25,354 bases of DNA from CAZJHX01 sp964545715 (GCA_964545715.1 CAZJHX010000152.1:1-25354), one strand, 5' to 3'. Counted from the stretch's first letter, positions 17,601 to 25,142 are shown. Notes: generated from the sequence alone by a model not told the origin. Program-made: numbers and translations.

Positions 17601-18907
17601 ATACGGGCCAATTGGGCCTGAACCTGACGGACACGGACACCGTCCTGATCCCGCAGCAGGTGCTCGAGGGCGACCCGGCGGGGCCGTCGTTCCTGAAGCG
17701 CGTGGTGGCGATCGACGCCAGCACGGACCACACGTGCGCGTTTTTGTCGGACGGCCAGCTGCGATGCTGGGGCGCCAACAGCGCGGGCGAGCTGGGTGAC
17801 GGGACGAAGACCGGCGCGGTCACGGCGCAGAAGGTCACCGAGATCCAGGGCATCTCACACCTGAAGGGCATCGCCCGGCAGGCCAAGCACAGCTGTGCGG
17901 TGCTGTCGGATGGGACGGCGCGCTGCTGGGGCGTCAATGATCAAGGCCAGTCGGGTGCCGAGCCGTCGCCGACCACCGCGGTGATCGTGGTGGCCGGTCT
18001 GGGCGAGGGCAAGGTCGTGGACGTGCAGCCGGGCGGCAAGCACACGTGCGCGCTGACGGTTGAGGGCAACGTGCTGTGCTGGGGCGATGACGAGCTGGGC
18101 CAGCTGGGTGCGGGCACAGGCGACTCGGTGACGCCGGTGTCGGTGTCGCTGCCGGCGTCGGCAAAAGCCATCGCGCTGGGGGATCAGCACAGCTGTGCGC
18201 TGCTGGTCGACGGCACGGTCCACTGCTGGGGCGACAACGGCAAGGGCCAGCTTGGCACGGGCAACAACGATCAGGCGTCGACGCCTGCGGTTGTGAAGGG
18301 TATCGACGGGCAGGTCGGCACGCTGCGGGCGATCGCGATCACGGCCGGGTACCGGCATACGTGCGCTATCGTGGCGGGTCTGGGCAAAAACAGCGTGCAC
18401 TGCTGGGGCGAGGCCAGAAAGGCGCTGCTTGGGGCGTGGGTCAGGGGTTACCAGAACGCGCCGGTGCCGGTGGTGCTGCTGAGCAACACGCCGCGCGGGG
18501 TCAGCGCCGGTCAGTGGCACACGTGCGCAACGGTCGACGACGGCACCAGCGTGTGCTGGGGCGACAACGCCGAGGACCAGAGCGTTGGGGCGGCGGACCT
18601 GTTCGGGGTTGCACAGATCTCGGCGGGCACGCTGCACTCGTGTGCGGTCAGCTTCGGCATGCAGGCGTCCTGTTGGGGTTCCAGCCCGAACGGCGAGCTG
18701 GGCAACGGCACGACGGATACGGCGCAGTCCCCCGTCGATGTGATCGAGATTCCTCAGACGCGGATGTTGTCGGCTGACGACGGCAGCACCTGCGCGGTCA
18801 GCCACGATGGCCTGGCATGGTGCTGGGGCGACAACGTGGATGATAGTCTCAACACGGGCGGGCCGGACATTGCGTCGACACCGTCTGAGGTGAAGTGCCT
18901 ACCGTGA
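11684..18907 (+). CDS. Giant lipoprotein: 13 Ig-like repeats, FN3-like domain, 14 RCC1 blades
   Basis: A 2407-aa predicted surface or periplasmic lipoprotein. The leader ends in I-A-A-G-C, then Gly-rich residues. In order it has: a Cys-rich section (about 65-250); one MopE-type motif EICDGDDNNCNGNIDEG (260-276); an Asp-rich thrombospondin-3-like calcium loop (289-327); 13 Ig-like repeats of about 97 residues (327-1589); an FN3-like domain (1590-1700); and 14 RCC1-type repeats (1707-2403) with the phrase hxCAhxxxGxxxCWG. Nearly every Ig repeat has one Cys in DxxCxG and one in NxSxCS, and nearly every blade has a Cys pair, so intradomain disulfides are expected. Start ATG 11684 has AGAGGG 3 bases before it. 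No catalytic motif is seen; adhesion, ligand binding or cell-cell recognition is inferred. The TGA overlaps the GTG of the next gene. Confidence 0.9.
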   Translation: MIRQDVNRLFCTRSLAFFSAALIAAGCGGGPTTAGVAAQPDAGINIDNDNGNIPSPGLPDTNVKPPKEEWQPPDCEANPGAAGCPCLESGECADNGYCVPSSNSYNVCTGAPCIEECANPAWQCVFVTFTGDPTYLCIERGINACRPCTASNECDDATGLQGDKCVFFGEEKGSFCGIACTSDAQCLEGSSCQSVEEVADGKPTGQFSNQCVPTSGECACNERAVSDGAFSRCNKGACGGARLCTAGGLTQCDAITATDEICDGDDNNCNGNIDEGFLNTDGDPDADCVDTDDDDDTILDVDDNCPLVPNTEQSDLDGDGMGDFCDPPEMPELTSTVPEGPANENSIIVVGNGEPQTLVRIFDNEFCSGDSLAENFITETGAFAVPVNVQDDTITTFWAAGVDAANTLSDCSLTSVTYEEDSTPPTIPVIALTEPPTPSSETAPTLLGSTDTAGAEITIYKTADCTGDPHAETVADDEGLFSVDVTAEPNAATMYYTRGKDVAGNTSNCSTGFEYVHDDVAPDAPVLKQTVPPSPDNKSTTPLLVGVGEPNATIRLYTDADCTVGPVGEDTAAELGTFGILTIVAPNSINQFWANATDPAGNTSACSADKLLYVHDTETPPAPLIEGSTPPSPGNSLTPMVYGLAEGLNEIKFFPDENCATFTLGEGAADVDGAFSITINIPQPNAETAVYAKSKDLVGYESPCSVVPYIYLHDSVPPGPPVIDKTQPGSPSPEENVLIIGNAEAGSTVYVYTTDDCTGASVPALASPVDGLFASPWLTEPDTDNTFHAKAVDAAGNESECSDGVQYINDSTPPDAPNLTSTDPQDTGATLNPIVYGSAEPNTDITFFKDAACAGEPIGATVVAEDGTITSTVAILENVTTLIYAQAVDAAANASKCSAGLPYTHDDLLPDVPEFTGSVPASPNKISTAPKIQGAKETDTMVTLYKGTGCGDQQVTFGLITALDSWEFDVSVAPNTTTTYWAEAQDAAGNKSGCTPTPLVYVHDDTAPEPPTLSTTKPVSPSNSSLSPEIGGTTEPSATIQFYSAADCNAGSAVGVAAFADDAGDFAGAVQVQANKVNYIFATSTDLSGNTSLCSAPIQFEHDDKPPESISITGSDPAPPAKEIQPLILGNTEENAKVVVVQGADCQGKNFNGQASPVGSFAVAATVLADTDTIVTAFAVDAAGNKSDCSNPYVYTNDSTPPAVPQLLTTNPESPSSSALDVVVNGNGEAGAVIRMFTNASCKGVPFAEKNAAIDGTVAFNLSVLPNTITDLTANSIDDVGNVSGCSNTLTFVHDNIAPDAPALVSTSPGSPGKFKNPLVSGTAEPKSVVTLFVAGCDQEPQGVVVVGDDGSWSLEPAFEVTPNDLSVFYATATDAAGNKSDCSSGLDYVHDDIKPAIPTVDYTEPESPAPQAKPTVCGTADANTIVNFFTDAACASPIKGEGKASGLGNYCVKLTQSVKKNKSTKIYATSTDAASNTSLCSATFVEYVHDNQAPSAPVLSSFDVVTPNNKVTDPLVWGQAEADIVRIQWYVGGAPCETLIFNDDDTTIFDDGAFNRVHNVQVNAGTTFWVKAEDAAGNISECSNGLTFISDTESPEFPAQYDGPTPNLTGNTDKPSVLLEWLAATDNFTGQPVLKYEICVTDQCDGGCDPWEADALIEDGTLNTNFDLEPDTRYYFLVRPIDEAGNLDDNTQVSTMKTPGHSQAIDLSVGDGQSCAFLSTGALQCWGDDPITGQNNVTSAAIGPNHECVARISGAVHCRGQNTFGQLGTGNTVPAGDFIPVPGMTEVTQVVAGLDYTCALKQDGTVFCWGANFNKQVAPSFSPVVVSPSQVVLDKDDTPLTGVVKIWAGGAHNCALKGDATAWCWGFNYAGQASSQAKNEIQYPAEVDATESGGFVDMALGQAFTCAAGVDGRVFCFGDNGDGQLGLGPQGPKEATTPTDIGLDNVLSVGAGSKHSCAVTADGAAWCWGNNDTGQLGLNLTDTDTVLIPQQVLEGDPAGPSFLKRVVAIDASTDHTCAFLSDGQLRCWGANSAGELGDGTKTGAVTAQKVTEIQGISHLKGIARQAKHSCAVLSDGTARCWGVNDQGQSGAEPSPTTAVIVVAGLGEGKVVDVQPGGKHTCALTVEGNVLCWGDDELGQLGAGTGDSVTPVSVSLPASAKAIALGDQHSCALLVDGTVHCWGDNGKGQLGTGNNDQASTPAVVKGIDGQVGTLRAIAITAGYRHTCAIVAGLGKNSVHCWGEARKALLGAWVRGYQNAPVPVVLLSNTPRGVSAGQWHTCATVDDGTSVCWGDNAEDQSVGAADLFGVAQISAGTLHSCAVSFGMQASCWGSSPNGELGNGTTDTAQSPVDVIEIPQTRMLSADDGSTCAVSHDGLAWCWGDNVDDSLNTGGPDIASTPSEVKCLP
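12663..16450 (+). repeat. 13 tandem Ig-like coding repeats, about 291 bases each
   Basis: Each unit runs from a TP-x-SP-type opening through a xGxAEP strand, DxxCxG, a PN turn and DAAGNxSxCS to a YVHDD-like border. I counted 13 borders, such as YVHDDVAPDAP, YINDSTPPDAP and FVHDNIAPDAP. DNA identity between units is moderate rather than near-exact, so the array is old or under diversifying drift. Unit 12 lacks the usual aromatic/AEP strand and unit 13 has the most divergent opening. Confidence 0.85.
16800..18890 (+). repeat. 14 RCC1-type propeller repeats
   Basis: Fourteen blades of about 50 residues each carry Cys-Ala, a central Gly and CWG, often followed by G(D/A)N-x-x-GQLG. Blade 2 has CRG and blade 5 has CFG in place of CWG. 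RCC1 propellers normally have seven blades, so 14 fits two complete propellers. Confidence 0.85.
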
Positions 18908-21900
18908 TACGTCGCGCAGTTTCGACGTCCCTTTCAGCAGCGACCATTCTGACGCTACTGGTGCAGTGCTCGTGTCCCGAAGAGGGCAGCGACAAGCTCG
19001 CCGGTATCACCGAGTTCGAAGACGTCTCCTTTCCTGACCAGGACTCCAAGCTGCCGGGCGAAGGCTGCGGCGGTGACGAGGACTGCCCGCCGGGCACTCT
19101 CTGCATCACCCTGTCCGACGGCACCAGCTACTGCGCGGACGTGTGCAGCCACGCGTTTGACGAGTGCGAGGGCGACTGGGTCTGCGTGACCGAGGGCGAG
19201 GGGGCGGGCTTTCACGTCGGTGGTGATCACGACGGCCACAGCCACGTGTGTGTGCCGCCGGACGAGGCGGGCGCCGGGGACGACGACGAGGTCGCTAACT
19301 GCATCGACTGTGAAGTGGACCTGGACTGCGCGGTGAGCGGGGTTCATTGCGTCGATTTTGGGGTGGACGGGTCGAAGCTGTGCGCCGTGCCCTGCGACGT
19401 GGGCGCCTGCCCGGGGGCGGCGACCGAGTGCATCGACGGTCATTGCGTGCCGGTGACCGGACAGTGCGAGTGCTACAACGAGCTCGACCAGGGGCTGCTT
19501 CGAGACTGCTCGGTGGTTTTGGATAGCGGGCTGGAGTGCGAGGGCACGGAGGTCTGTCATGGCGCGGAAGGCTGGAGCGAGTGCCAGGCCGTGGACGTGG
19601 ACAACTGTGAGCCGCCCTGTGAGCCGGTGGACGAGATCTGCAACGGGTTGGACGACGACTGCAATGACTTGATCGACGATGGGCTGGCCGGCGTTCAGGA
19701 GATCTGCAACGGGCAGGACGACGACTGTGACGGGCTGACGGATGAGGACGTGCCGGACGGCATCGAGCTGTGCAACGGCATCGACGATGACTGCGATGGG
19801 CTGACGGACGAGGACGTGCCGGACGGCGGCGAGCTGTGCAACGGCATCGACGACGACTGCGACGGCCTGATCGACGAGGACGTCCCGGACGGCGGCGAAG
19901 AGTGCAACGGTATCGACGACGACTGCGATGGCGAGACCGACGAGGGAATCGAGCCGGTGGTCTGCTACGAGGAGTCGCCGTTTGGGGTGTGCCCGGGCGT
20001 CGGCACCTGTGTGGAAGGCCAGTCGGTGTGTGACGCCAAGGATCCGACCGAGGAGATCTGCAACGGCTACGACGACAACTGCGATCAGTTCACGGACGAC
20101 GGCCAGAAGTTCAACGAGGTCGAGAACTTCAACGACGATGACCTCAGCCACTGGGTCACGGTGGTGGGCGTGGAGCCGGAGGTCGTCAACAAGTGGCTGC
20201 ATCTGCAGTCCGTGCCCGAGCACGACTCCCTGACGCGGAACACCGCGGGGATGATGGATATCGGGGAGCTGCAGGTCGTGCTCAAGGCGCCCCCGGGCGG
20301 TGGGGCGTTTCTCACGTTCCGAATCAACAGCGCCGAGGGCGGCTGGATCGGCTGGGGTGTGTACAAGGGCGAGTACGTGCTGGCGCGCAGGGGACCGGAG
20401 CCGGCCGACGTGCAGATCCTGGACTCCGCCGGACAAGCCCCCAACAAGCAGCTGACGATGCGCGTGGTGCTGAACGGCACGACCGTGACCATGTACTCCG
20501 AGGGGCAGGCGCTGAAGGCGCACCCCGACAACGGCGCGGCGGGATATGCCGGGCTGTGGTCCGTGGGCGGCACGGGCCAGTTCAACAACTTCCAGATCAT
20601 CGAGGGCTGCGGCTGCAAGAGCCTGTGCTCGGTGAAGGACTGCGGCGACGATGGCTGTGGCGGTAGCTGCGGCGGGTGCCCGGGCGGGTTCGAATGCAAC
20701 CCGGAGGGGCTGTGCCAGTGCATTCAGCAGTGTGACGGCAAGGTCTGCGGCGACGACGCGTGCGGCGGCAACTGCGGGCTGTGTCCGCCGGGCAGCGCTT
20801 GCATCAACGACGGCGCCCAGTGCGAGTGCCAGTTCGAGTGCGGCGACAAGCAGTGCGGCAACGACGGCTGCGGCGGCACGTGCGGTGTGTGTCCCGAGGG
20901 CTCCGAGTGTGACCCGTTCGGCTATTGCCTGTGCGATCCGGTCTGCGGGGACAAAGAGTGCGGCGACGATCTGTGCGGCGGCACGTGCGGTGAGTGCCTG
21001 CCCGGGACAACGTGTGACAAGAACTTCCAGTGCATCGGCTGCGAGACCGAGTGTGACGGCAAGCAGTGCGGCGATGACGGCTGTGACGGGCAGTGCGGTG
21101 TGTGCCCGGCGGGTGACGTCTGCAACAACGACGGCCAGTGCGGGTGCTCGTACCTGGAGCTGGATGTGCCGGAGACCGACACGTACGGCGAGGCGGCTTG
21201 GGGCGATCTCGAGATCGCGGTGGACTACCAGCCCAAGGGCGCCAACTGGAAAGAGCACATCTCGCTCTTCTCGGGCAATGACAAGACGTACAACCGGCTG
21301 CTGCTGCAGTACGTGGGCGGCAACCTGCAGGTCGGCTGGCAGCCCATCGAAAACGGCAACCAGAAGGGGCCGTACAACGTGGCGCAGCTGCCGATCGCGG
21401 CCGGGACCAAGCTGCACGTCGTCGTTCGCGCGGCGGGCGGTGGCTATGCGGCCGAGGTCAACGGACAGGTGGCGACGGCGTTCTTTGGGACCGGGTTCAA
21501 TGGGCAGTTTGCGCTGACGGCGGGGGACTGGTCCAACCTGGTTGCCGGCCCGCTCGGCTGTGACTGCGGTCCCCCGTGCAAGGGCGCGCAGTGTGGCGCA
21601 TGCGGCGGGTCCCTGGCGTGCACGGGGGGCGCGTGTGGCTGCACGCACGCCTCGGCTGACTTCTCGGGGGCCGATCTGTCGGGCTGGCAGGCGGTCGCGG
21701 GCACCGCGGTGGTTGCGGATGGGCGGCTGTACCTGGCCGGCGAGCTGTCGCCTGTGGGTGACGGGGCCGGCGCGGTCGAGGGCTCGGTCGATTATCAGAC
21801 GGTGGACGGCGAGGGCTTCACGGTTGGGCTGAAGGTCGGCGGCCAGCAGTTTGTGGTGTCGGGTGACGGCGCCGGTGCGCTGGAGACCTACTTTGCCGGC

Positions 21901-24900
21901 GACGCCAAGGCCAGCGCCACGTATGTGCCGGGGGCCGTGCTGACGCTCGCGGTGCAGGCGCAGGGCGTGTCGCTGATCGGGCTTCTGAACGGCAAGCCGG
22001 TGGCGATCAAGGTGGTTGGCGAGGCGATGTCCAACCTGAGCGTCGGGCTGACGGCGGGCGGAGGCTCAGGCGGGTTCGATAAGTACACGGTGCGCAAGCT
22101 GCAGTGCGAGTGCGGCGATGTCTGCGCTTGGAGCGGGTGTCCCGCCGGCTGTGACAAGCCCGATTGCCAGGCGCCGGATTGTGCGGGCTGCTCCCCGTCG
22201 GTGTGGCTTGCGGCCGGCGGCAACGCGCTGGCGACCGCGGACGGTCTGCTGGTTGCGGGCGCAATCGTGGCCGGGGCGACGAACCTGTCCGATGTAGAGG
22301 TGGAGGCGACGTACGATCCCATGGGCGCCGGCGGCTGGGACGCGGGCGTCGCCGTGCGGGCGATCAATCAATACAACATGCTGGTGTTCCGGGTGTTTGC
22401 GTCGGGCGGCAAGGTCAAGAGCGCCTTCTACAGCCTGTCCGGCGGTGACTGGAGTGCGGCCACGAACACGGTGACGCATGAGGGGCTGAGCACCGACGCG
22501 CCGGTGACGGTGGCTGTTCGCGTGCAGGACTCGGGCGTAGTGGCGCTTGTGAACGGCGCCGACGTCAATGTGTACGCGGGCGGTCTGGCGGCCAGTGGGC
22601 GCGTTGGCCTGTTTGACGCGAAGGGCACGGGCCGGTTTGAGGACGTCTCGGTGCGGTCGCTGCCGTGCACGTGTGGTGACGCGGGTGAGTGCGCCATCGA
22701 GGTGTGCACCGATCCCGAGTGCGCGTGTGACTCCAAGACCTTCGGCTTTGACGACTTGACAGGGTGGACGCCGGCGGGCGGCACAGGTCTGGCGCTGCAG
22801 GGGGCCGGGCATGTGGCGGGTGCGCTGTCGGTGGCCAATTGGAGCGAGGTGGAGGTCACGGGCAGCTACACGCCGGTGGGCAGTGACGACTTCAAGGTGG
22901 CGGTGCCGGTGCGGATCAACGGCAAGGACATGGTGCGGCTCAACATCTTCCGCGCGGGCGGCAAGGTGAAGACGCAGTGGGAGGCCATCAACTCCGGCAA
23001 GTCGACGACTTGGAGCACGGTCAACCACACCGTGGCAGACGGAGAGAGCTTGGACTTCTGGGTGCGCGTGATGGGCACCGGCGCGGCCTCGGTTGTCGAC
23101 GGCAAGATCCAGACGGCGTTTTTCAACGGGCTCGAGTCCGGCGGCGTTGGCCTGTACGGCGCGTCCGGAGAGGGCGCTTTTGATGACGTCGTCGTCAAGC
23201 ACCTGCCCTGCGATTGCTCGGATCTGTGTCCCGAGTCGGGGTGCGAGGCGGGCTGTCCGGAGCCGGGACCTGTCGACTGCACGCCGGTGCAGCATGGGTT
23301 TGCCGACGGCGTGCCGGGCTGGCAGTCGGCGGGCGGGCTTGCGACGCTGAAGGACGGCGCGATGGTCCCGACGGGGCCGGTCGTGACAGCGCCCAGCGAT
23401 CTGGACGACGTGGAATTGACCGCCGAGCTGACGCCGCCGAGTGGTGCTTATGAGCACGCGGTGCTGGTGCGGTGGCAGAGCAAGAAGAACTTCCTGCGCT
23501 TCCACATGAAGAAGCAGGGCGGCGGGTTGCAGACCTGGTGGAGCCAGAACAAGAACGGCCTGTTGAGCGTGCTGGGCGCCAAGCAGACGGTGGCGGTGGA
23601 TCCGGCCGGTCCGTTGAACGTGCGTGTGCGGGTTCAGGGCGGCGGCGCTGTGGCGCTGGTGAGCGGCGCGTCGCACAGCGTGTCGTTCTCGGGGACCGCG
23701 AAGGGGCGCGTGGGCTTCAGCGGCCTCGAAGGCGCGGTTCGTGTGGACAACGTGACCATCCGCAAGCTGCCGTGCGACTGCACGGACCCCTGCCAGGGCA
23801 GCATCGGCTGTCCGACGGGCTGTGCGGAGTCGCCGTGTGCCTCACCCACGTGCGGCTGCACGGACCTGCACCCGGCGCTGGCGGGCGGCGAGCTGGCGGC
23901 CTGGGAGCCGGTTGAGGGCACGGCGGTTGTGGACGACGGCAAGCTCTATGTCGGCGGCATGGTGACGATCGGCGATCTGAACATCAAGGATGTCGAGAGC
24001 AGCACCACGTTTACGCCCGATGGCGAAGAATGGACGCTCGGACTGGCGTTTCGTGTCGTTACGAGCGTGGACTTCGGCGTCTTCATGGCGCGGCGCGACA
24101 ACAAGGGCAAGCTGACGACCTGGTGGGAGTTCAAGGTGGGCGGTCAGCTGTCCAAGACCCCGGTCGTCAACCACGGCGGCATCGGCGTCGGCGCGGTGCC
24201 CATCGTGCTGCGGGTCCAGGGCCAGGCGGCCATGGCGGTGATCGACGACACGTTCGCGGACAAGGCCTTTGCTCCGGGCGTGCTGAACAAGGGCCGCGCC
24301 GGCGTGGTGATGCGCGCGGGCGGCGGCAGCTTCGACGGTCTCAAGGCCAGGGGGTTGCCTTGCGGCTGTGAGCACCCGTGCAACCTGGGCGCCTGTGCCC
24401 AATGTGACGATGCCATCTGCGACAACCCCGACTGCGGCTGCGCGCTGCTGGAAGAGGCGGTCTACGAGGGCGAGCTCGGCAGCTGGGCCAGCGCGGGTGG
24501 CACGGCGTTTGAGTTTGCGGGCGGGATAAGCCCGGCCGGCGCGCTGCTGATCGGCGACTCGGCCTGGACCGACGTCGAGGTTCAAACCGAGTTCAAGACC
24601 TTCAAGAACCCGACGTTCGACAACGCGGTCGTGCTGCGGGCCGCCGACTCGAAAAACTATGTGCGCTTCGGCTTCCAGTCGACCCCGTCCGGCAAGCTGG
24701 AGACCTACTGGCAGACGGTGACCGGCGGCACGGCCTCGGCCAAACAACAAAAGACCGTCACGGGCATCGACTCGGCGGACAAGCTGACGATCACGGCCCG
24801 CGCGATAGGCGATGACTACTCAGCCACCGTCAACGAAACCGACATCGCGCCGTTCAACGCGGCGGCGGGCGCCACGGGCCAGGCGGGCATCGCAGGTTTC

Positions 24901-24966
24901 GAGGGAGACGGCGTCTTCACCAAGTTCGTGGTAATAAAGCCCTGCTGCATACAACCATGTAATTAA
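18904..24966 (+). CDS. Giant Cys-rich lipoprotein: MopE repeats, Cys knots, eight LamG-like domains
   Basis: About 2020 aa. I chose GTG 18904 because it overlaps the previous stop (GTGA) and opens with MIRR; GTG 18895 is possible and adds three residues. A hydrophobic leader ends at QCSC, so a lipoprotein is likely although the lipobox is atypical. In order: a Cys/Asp-rich head with a His-rich patch HVGGDHDGHSH (about 105-115); five tandem 22-residue MopE-type motifs xxCNGxDDDC (244-353) and a sixth (384-401); a first LamG/concanavalin-like domain (404-568); five Cys-rich repeats of about 36 residues (570-749); then seven more LamG-like domains (750-2014) mostly separated by short Cys-rich linkers such as CDCSDLC and CGCEHPC. 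It ends CCIQPCN. MopE-type motifs are associated with calcium or copper binding and LamG folds with carbohydrate binding; both roles here are inferred. No enzyme motif is seen. Confidence 0.88.
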   Translation: MIRRAVSTSLSAATILTLLVQCSCPEEGSDKLAGITEFEDVSFPDQDSKLPGEGCGGDEDCPPGTLCITLSDGTSYCADVCSHAFDECEGDWVCVTEGEGAGFHVGGDHDGHSHVCVPPDEAGAGDDDEVANCIDCEVDLDCAVSGVHCVDFGVDGSKLCAVPCDVGACPGAATECIDGHCVPVTGQCECYNELDQGLLRDCSVVLDSGLECEGTEVCHGAEGWSECQAVDVDNCEPPCEPVDEICNGLDDDCNDLIDDGLAGVQEICNGQDDDCDGLTDEDVPDGIELCNGIDDDCDGLTDEDVPDGGELCNGIDDDCDGLIDEDVPDGGEECNGIDDDCDGETDEGIEPVVCYEESPFGVCPGVGTCVEGQSVCDAKDPTEEICNGYDDNCDQFTDDGQKFNEVENFNDDDLSHWVTVVGVEPEVVNKWLHLQSVPEHDSLTRNTAGMMDIGELQVVLKAPPGGGAFLTFRINSAEGGWIGWGVYKGEYVLARRGPEPADVQILDSAGQAPNKQLTMRVVLNGTTVTMYSEGQALKAHPDNGAAGYAGLWSVGGTGQFNNFQIIEGCGCKSLCSVKDCGDDGCGGSCGGCPGGFECNPEGLCQCIQQCDGKVCGDDACGGNCGLCPPGSACINDGAQCECQFECGDKQCGNDGCGGTCGVCPEGSECDPFGYCLCDPVCGDKECGDDLCGGTCGECLPGTTCDKNFQCIGCETECDGKQCGDDGCDGQCGVCPAGDVCNNDGQCGCSYLELDVPETDTYGEAAWGDLEIAVDYQPKGANWKEHISLFSGNDKTYNRLLLQYVGGNLQVGWQPIENGNQKGPYNVAQLPIAAGTKLHVVVRAAGGGYAAEVNGQVATAFFGTGFNGQFALTAGDWSNLVAGPLGCDCGPPCKGAQCGACGGSLACTGGACGCTHASADFSGADLSGWQAVAGTAVVADGRLYLAGELSPVGDGAGAVEGSVDYQTVDGEGFTVGLKVGGQQFVVSGDGAGALETYFAGDAKASATYVPGAVLTLAVQAQGVSLIGLLNGKPVAIKVVGEAMSNLSVGLTAGGGSGGFDKYTVRKLQCECGDVCAWSGCPAGCDKPDCQAPDCAGCSPSVWLAAGGNALATADGLLVAGAIVAGATNLSDVEVEATYDPMGAGGWDAGVAVRAINQYNMLVFRVFASGGKVKSAFYSLSGGDWSAATNTVTHEGLSTDAPVTVAVRVQDSGVVALVNGADVNVYAGGLAASGRVGLFDAKGTGRFEDVSVRSLPCTCGDAGECAIEVCTDPECACDSKTFGFDDLTGWTPAGGTGLALQGAGHVAGALSVANWSEVEVTGSYTPVGSDDFKVAVPVRINGKDMVRLNIFRAGGKVKTQWEAINSGKSTTWSTVNHTVADGESLDFWVRVMGTGAASVVDGKIQTAFFNGLESGGVGLYGASGEGAFDDVVVKHLPCDCSDLCPESGCEAGCPEPGPVDCTPVQHGFADGVPGWQSAGGLATLKDGAMVPTGPVVTAPSDLDDVELTAELTPPSGAYEHAVLVRWQSKKNFLRFHMKKQGGGLQTWWSQNKNGLLSVLGAKQTVAVDPAGPLNVRVRVQGGGAVALVSGASHSVSFSGTAKGRVGFSGLEGAVRVDNVTIRKLPCDCTDPCQGSIGCPTGCAESPCASPTCGCTDLHPALAGGELAAWEPVEGTAVVDDGKLYVGGMVTIGDLNIKDVESSTTFTPDGEEWTLGLAFRVVTSVDFGVFMARRDNKGKLTTWWEFKVGGQLSKTPVVNHGGIGVGAVPIVLRVQGQAAMAVIDDTFADKAFAPGVLNKGRAGVVMRAGGGSFDGLKARGLPCGCEHPCNLGACAQCDDAICDNPDCGCALLEEAVYEGELGSWASAGGTAFEFAGGISPAGALLIGDSAWTDVEVQTEFKTFKNPTFDNAVVLRAADSKNYVRFGFQSTPSGKLETYWQTVTGGTASAKQQKTVTGIDSADKLTITARAIGDDYSATVNETDIAPFNAAAGATGQAGIAGFEGDGVFTKFVVIKPCCIQPCN
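19633..19962 (+). repeat. Five exact-period 66-base tandem repeats (MopE-type motif)
   Basis: Repeat starts are at 19633, 19699, 19765, 19831 and 19897, always 66 bases (22 codons) apart. Each encodes a Cys-Asn-Gly-x-Asp-Asp-Asp-Cys core. Units 3 and 4 are nearly identical in DNA, which suggests recent duplication or slippage. A sixth isolated unit is at 20053-20106. Confidence 0.9.
20611..21150 (+). repeat. Five Cys-rich coding repeats of about 108 bases
   Basis: Five units encode a pattern like C-x3-K-x-CG-D/N-D-x-C-x-G-x-CG-x-CP, with seven to eight cysteines each. The pattern resembles small EGF-like or disulfide-knot modules. Spacing is 105-109 bases, so unit length drifts by a codon. 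Confidence 0.8.
21151..24945 (+). repeat. Seven further LamG/concanavalin-like modules with Cys-rich linkers
   Basis: Modules start near 21151, 21646, 22195, 22730, 23284, 23864 and 24443. Each has an opening 'GW' strand, a 'LRVxxxNFLRF' or 'VxxxxVF' core and an ending such as GRVGF...VxVRxLPC. They resemble the jelly-roll of DUF1080/LamG proteins. Module 3 (21646-22110) and module 8 (24443-24945) are the most divergent. Confidence 0.7.
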
Positions 24967-25126
24967 GAGCCCTCGGGAAAACTCGCATGAGCCGCCACGA
25001 CGATACCGGGCCAGCTTGGGCCTCAGGCCCCTCGAACGGGCCACCAGCCCGCCCTTCGGGGCCTTCGGCCAATCTGGCCGCGGTCTCGCCGCGCCGGCTC
25101 TGTGCGAGTTGTCCCGAGGACTCTTA
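24964..25126. repeat. 163-base imperfect palindrome with nested hairpins
   Basis: Arms 24964-24987 and 25103-25126 pair at 22 of 24 positions. The stem continues with GAGCCG (24989-24994) against CGGCTC (25095-25100). Inside are hairpins at 25018-25030, 25037-25051, 25051-25062 (GCCC-UUCG-GGGC, a stable tetraloop) and 25066-25080, plus an alternative at 25079-25093. The left arm begins with the stop codon TAA of the giant gene. The sequence after the right arm (GGGTCGCTTTCG) has no U-run, so it is not a standard intrinsic terminator. It could be a MITE-like inverted-repeat element, a structured RNA, or an RNase III/termination signal. Confidence 0.8.
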
Positions 25127-25142
25127 GGGTCGCTTTCGCCAG

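Noticed and set aside
19633..19962. CRISPR array
   Set aside because: The 66-base period is a multiple of three, has no unique spacers, and is inside a gene encoding a clear protein repeat.
18955..21648. 897-codon open frame on the - strand
   Set aside because: Shadow of the MopE and Cys-rich repeats of the second giant gene.
24964..25126. Integron attC site
   Set aside because: The arms lack the RYYYAAC and GTTRRRY core pairs and no integrase is in view.
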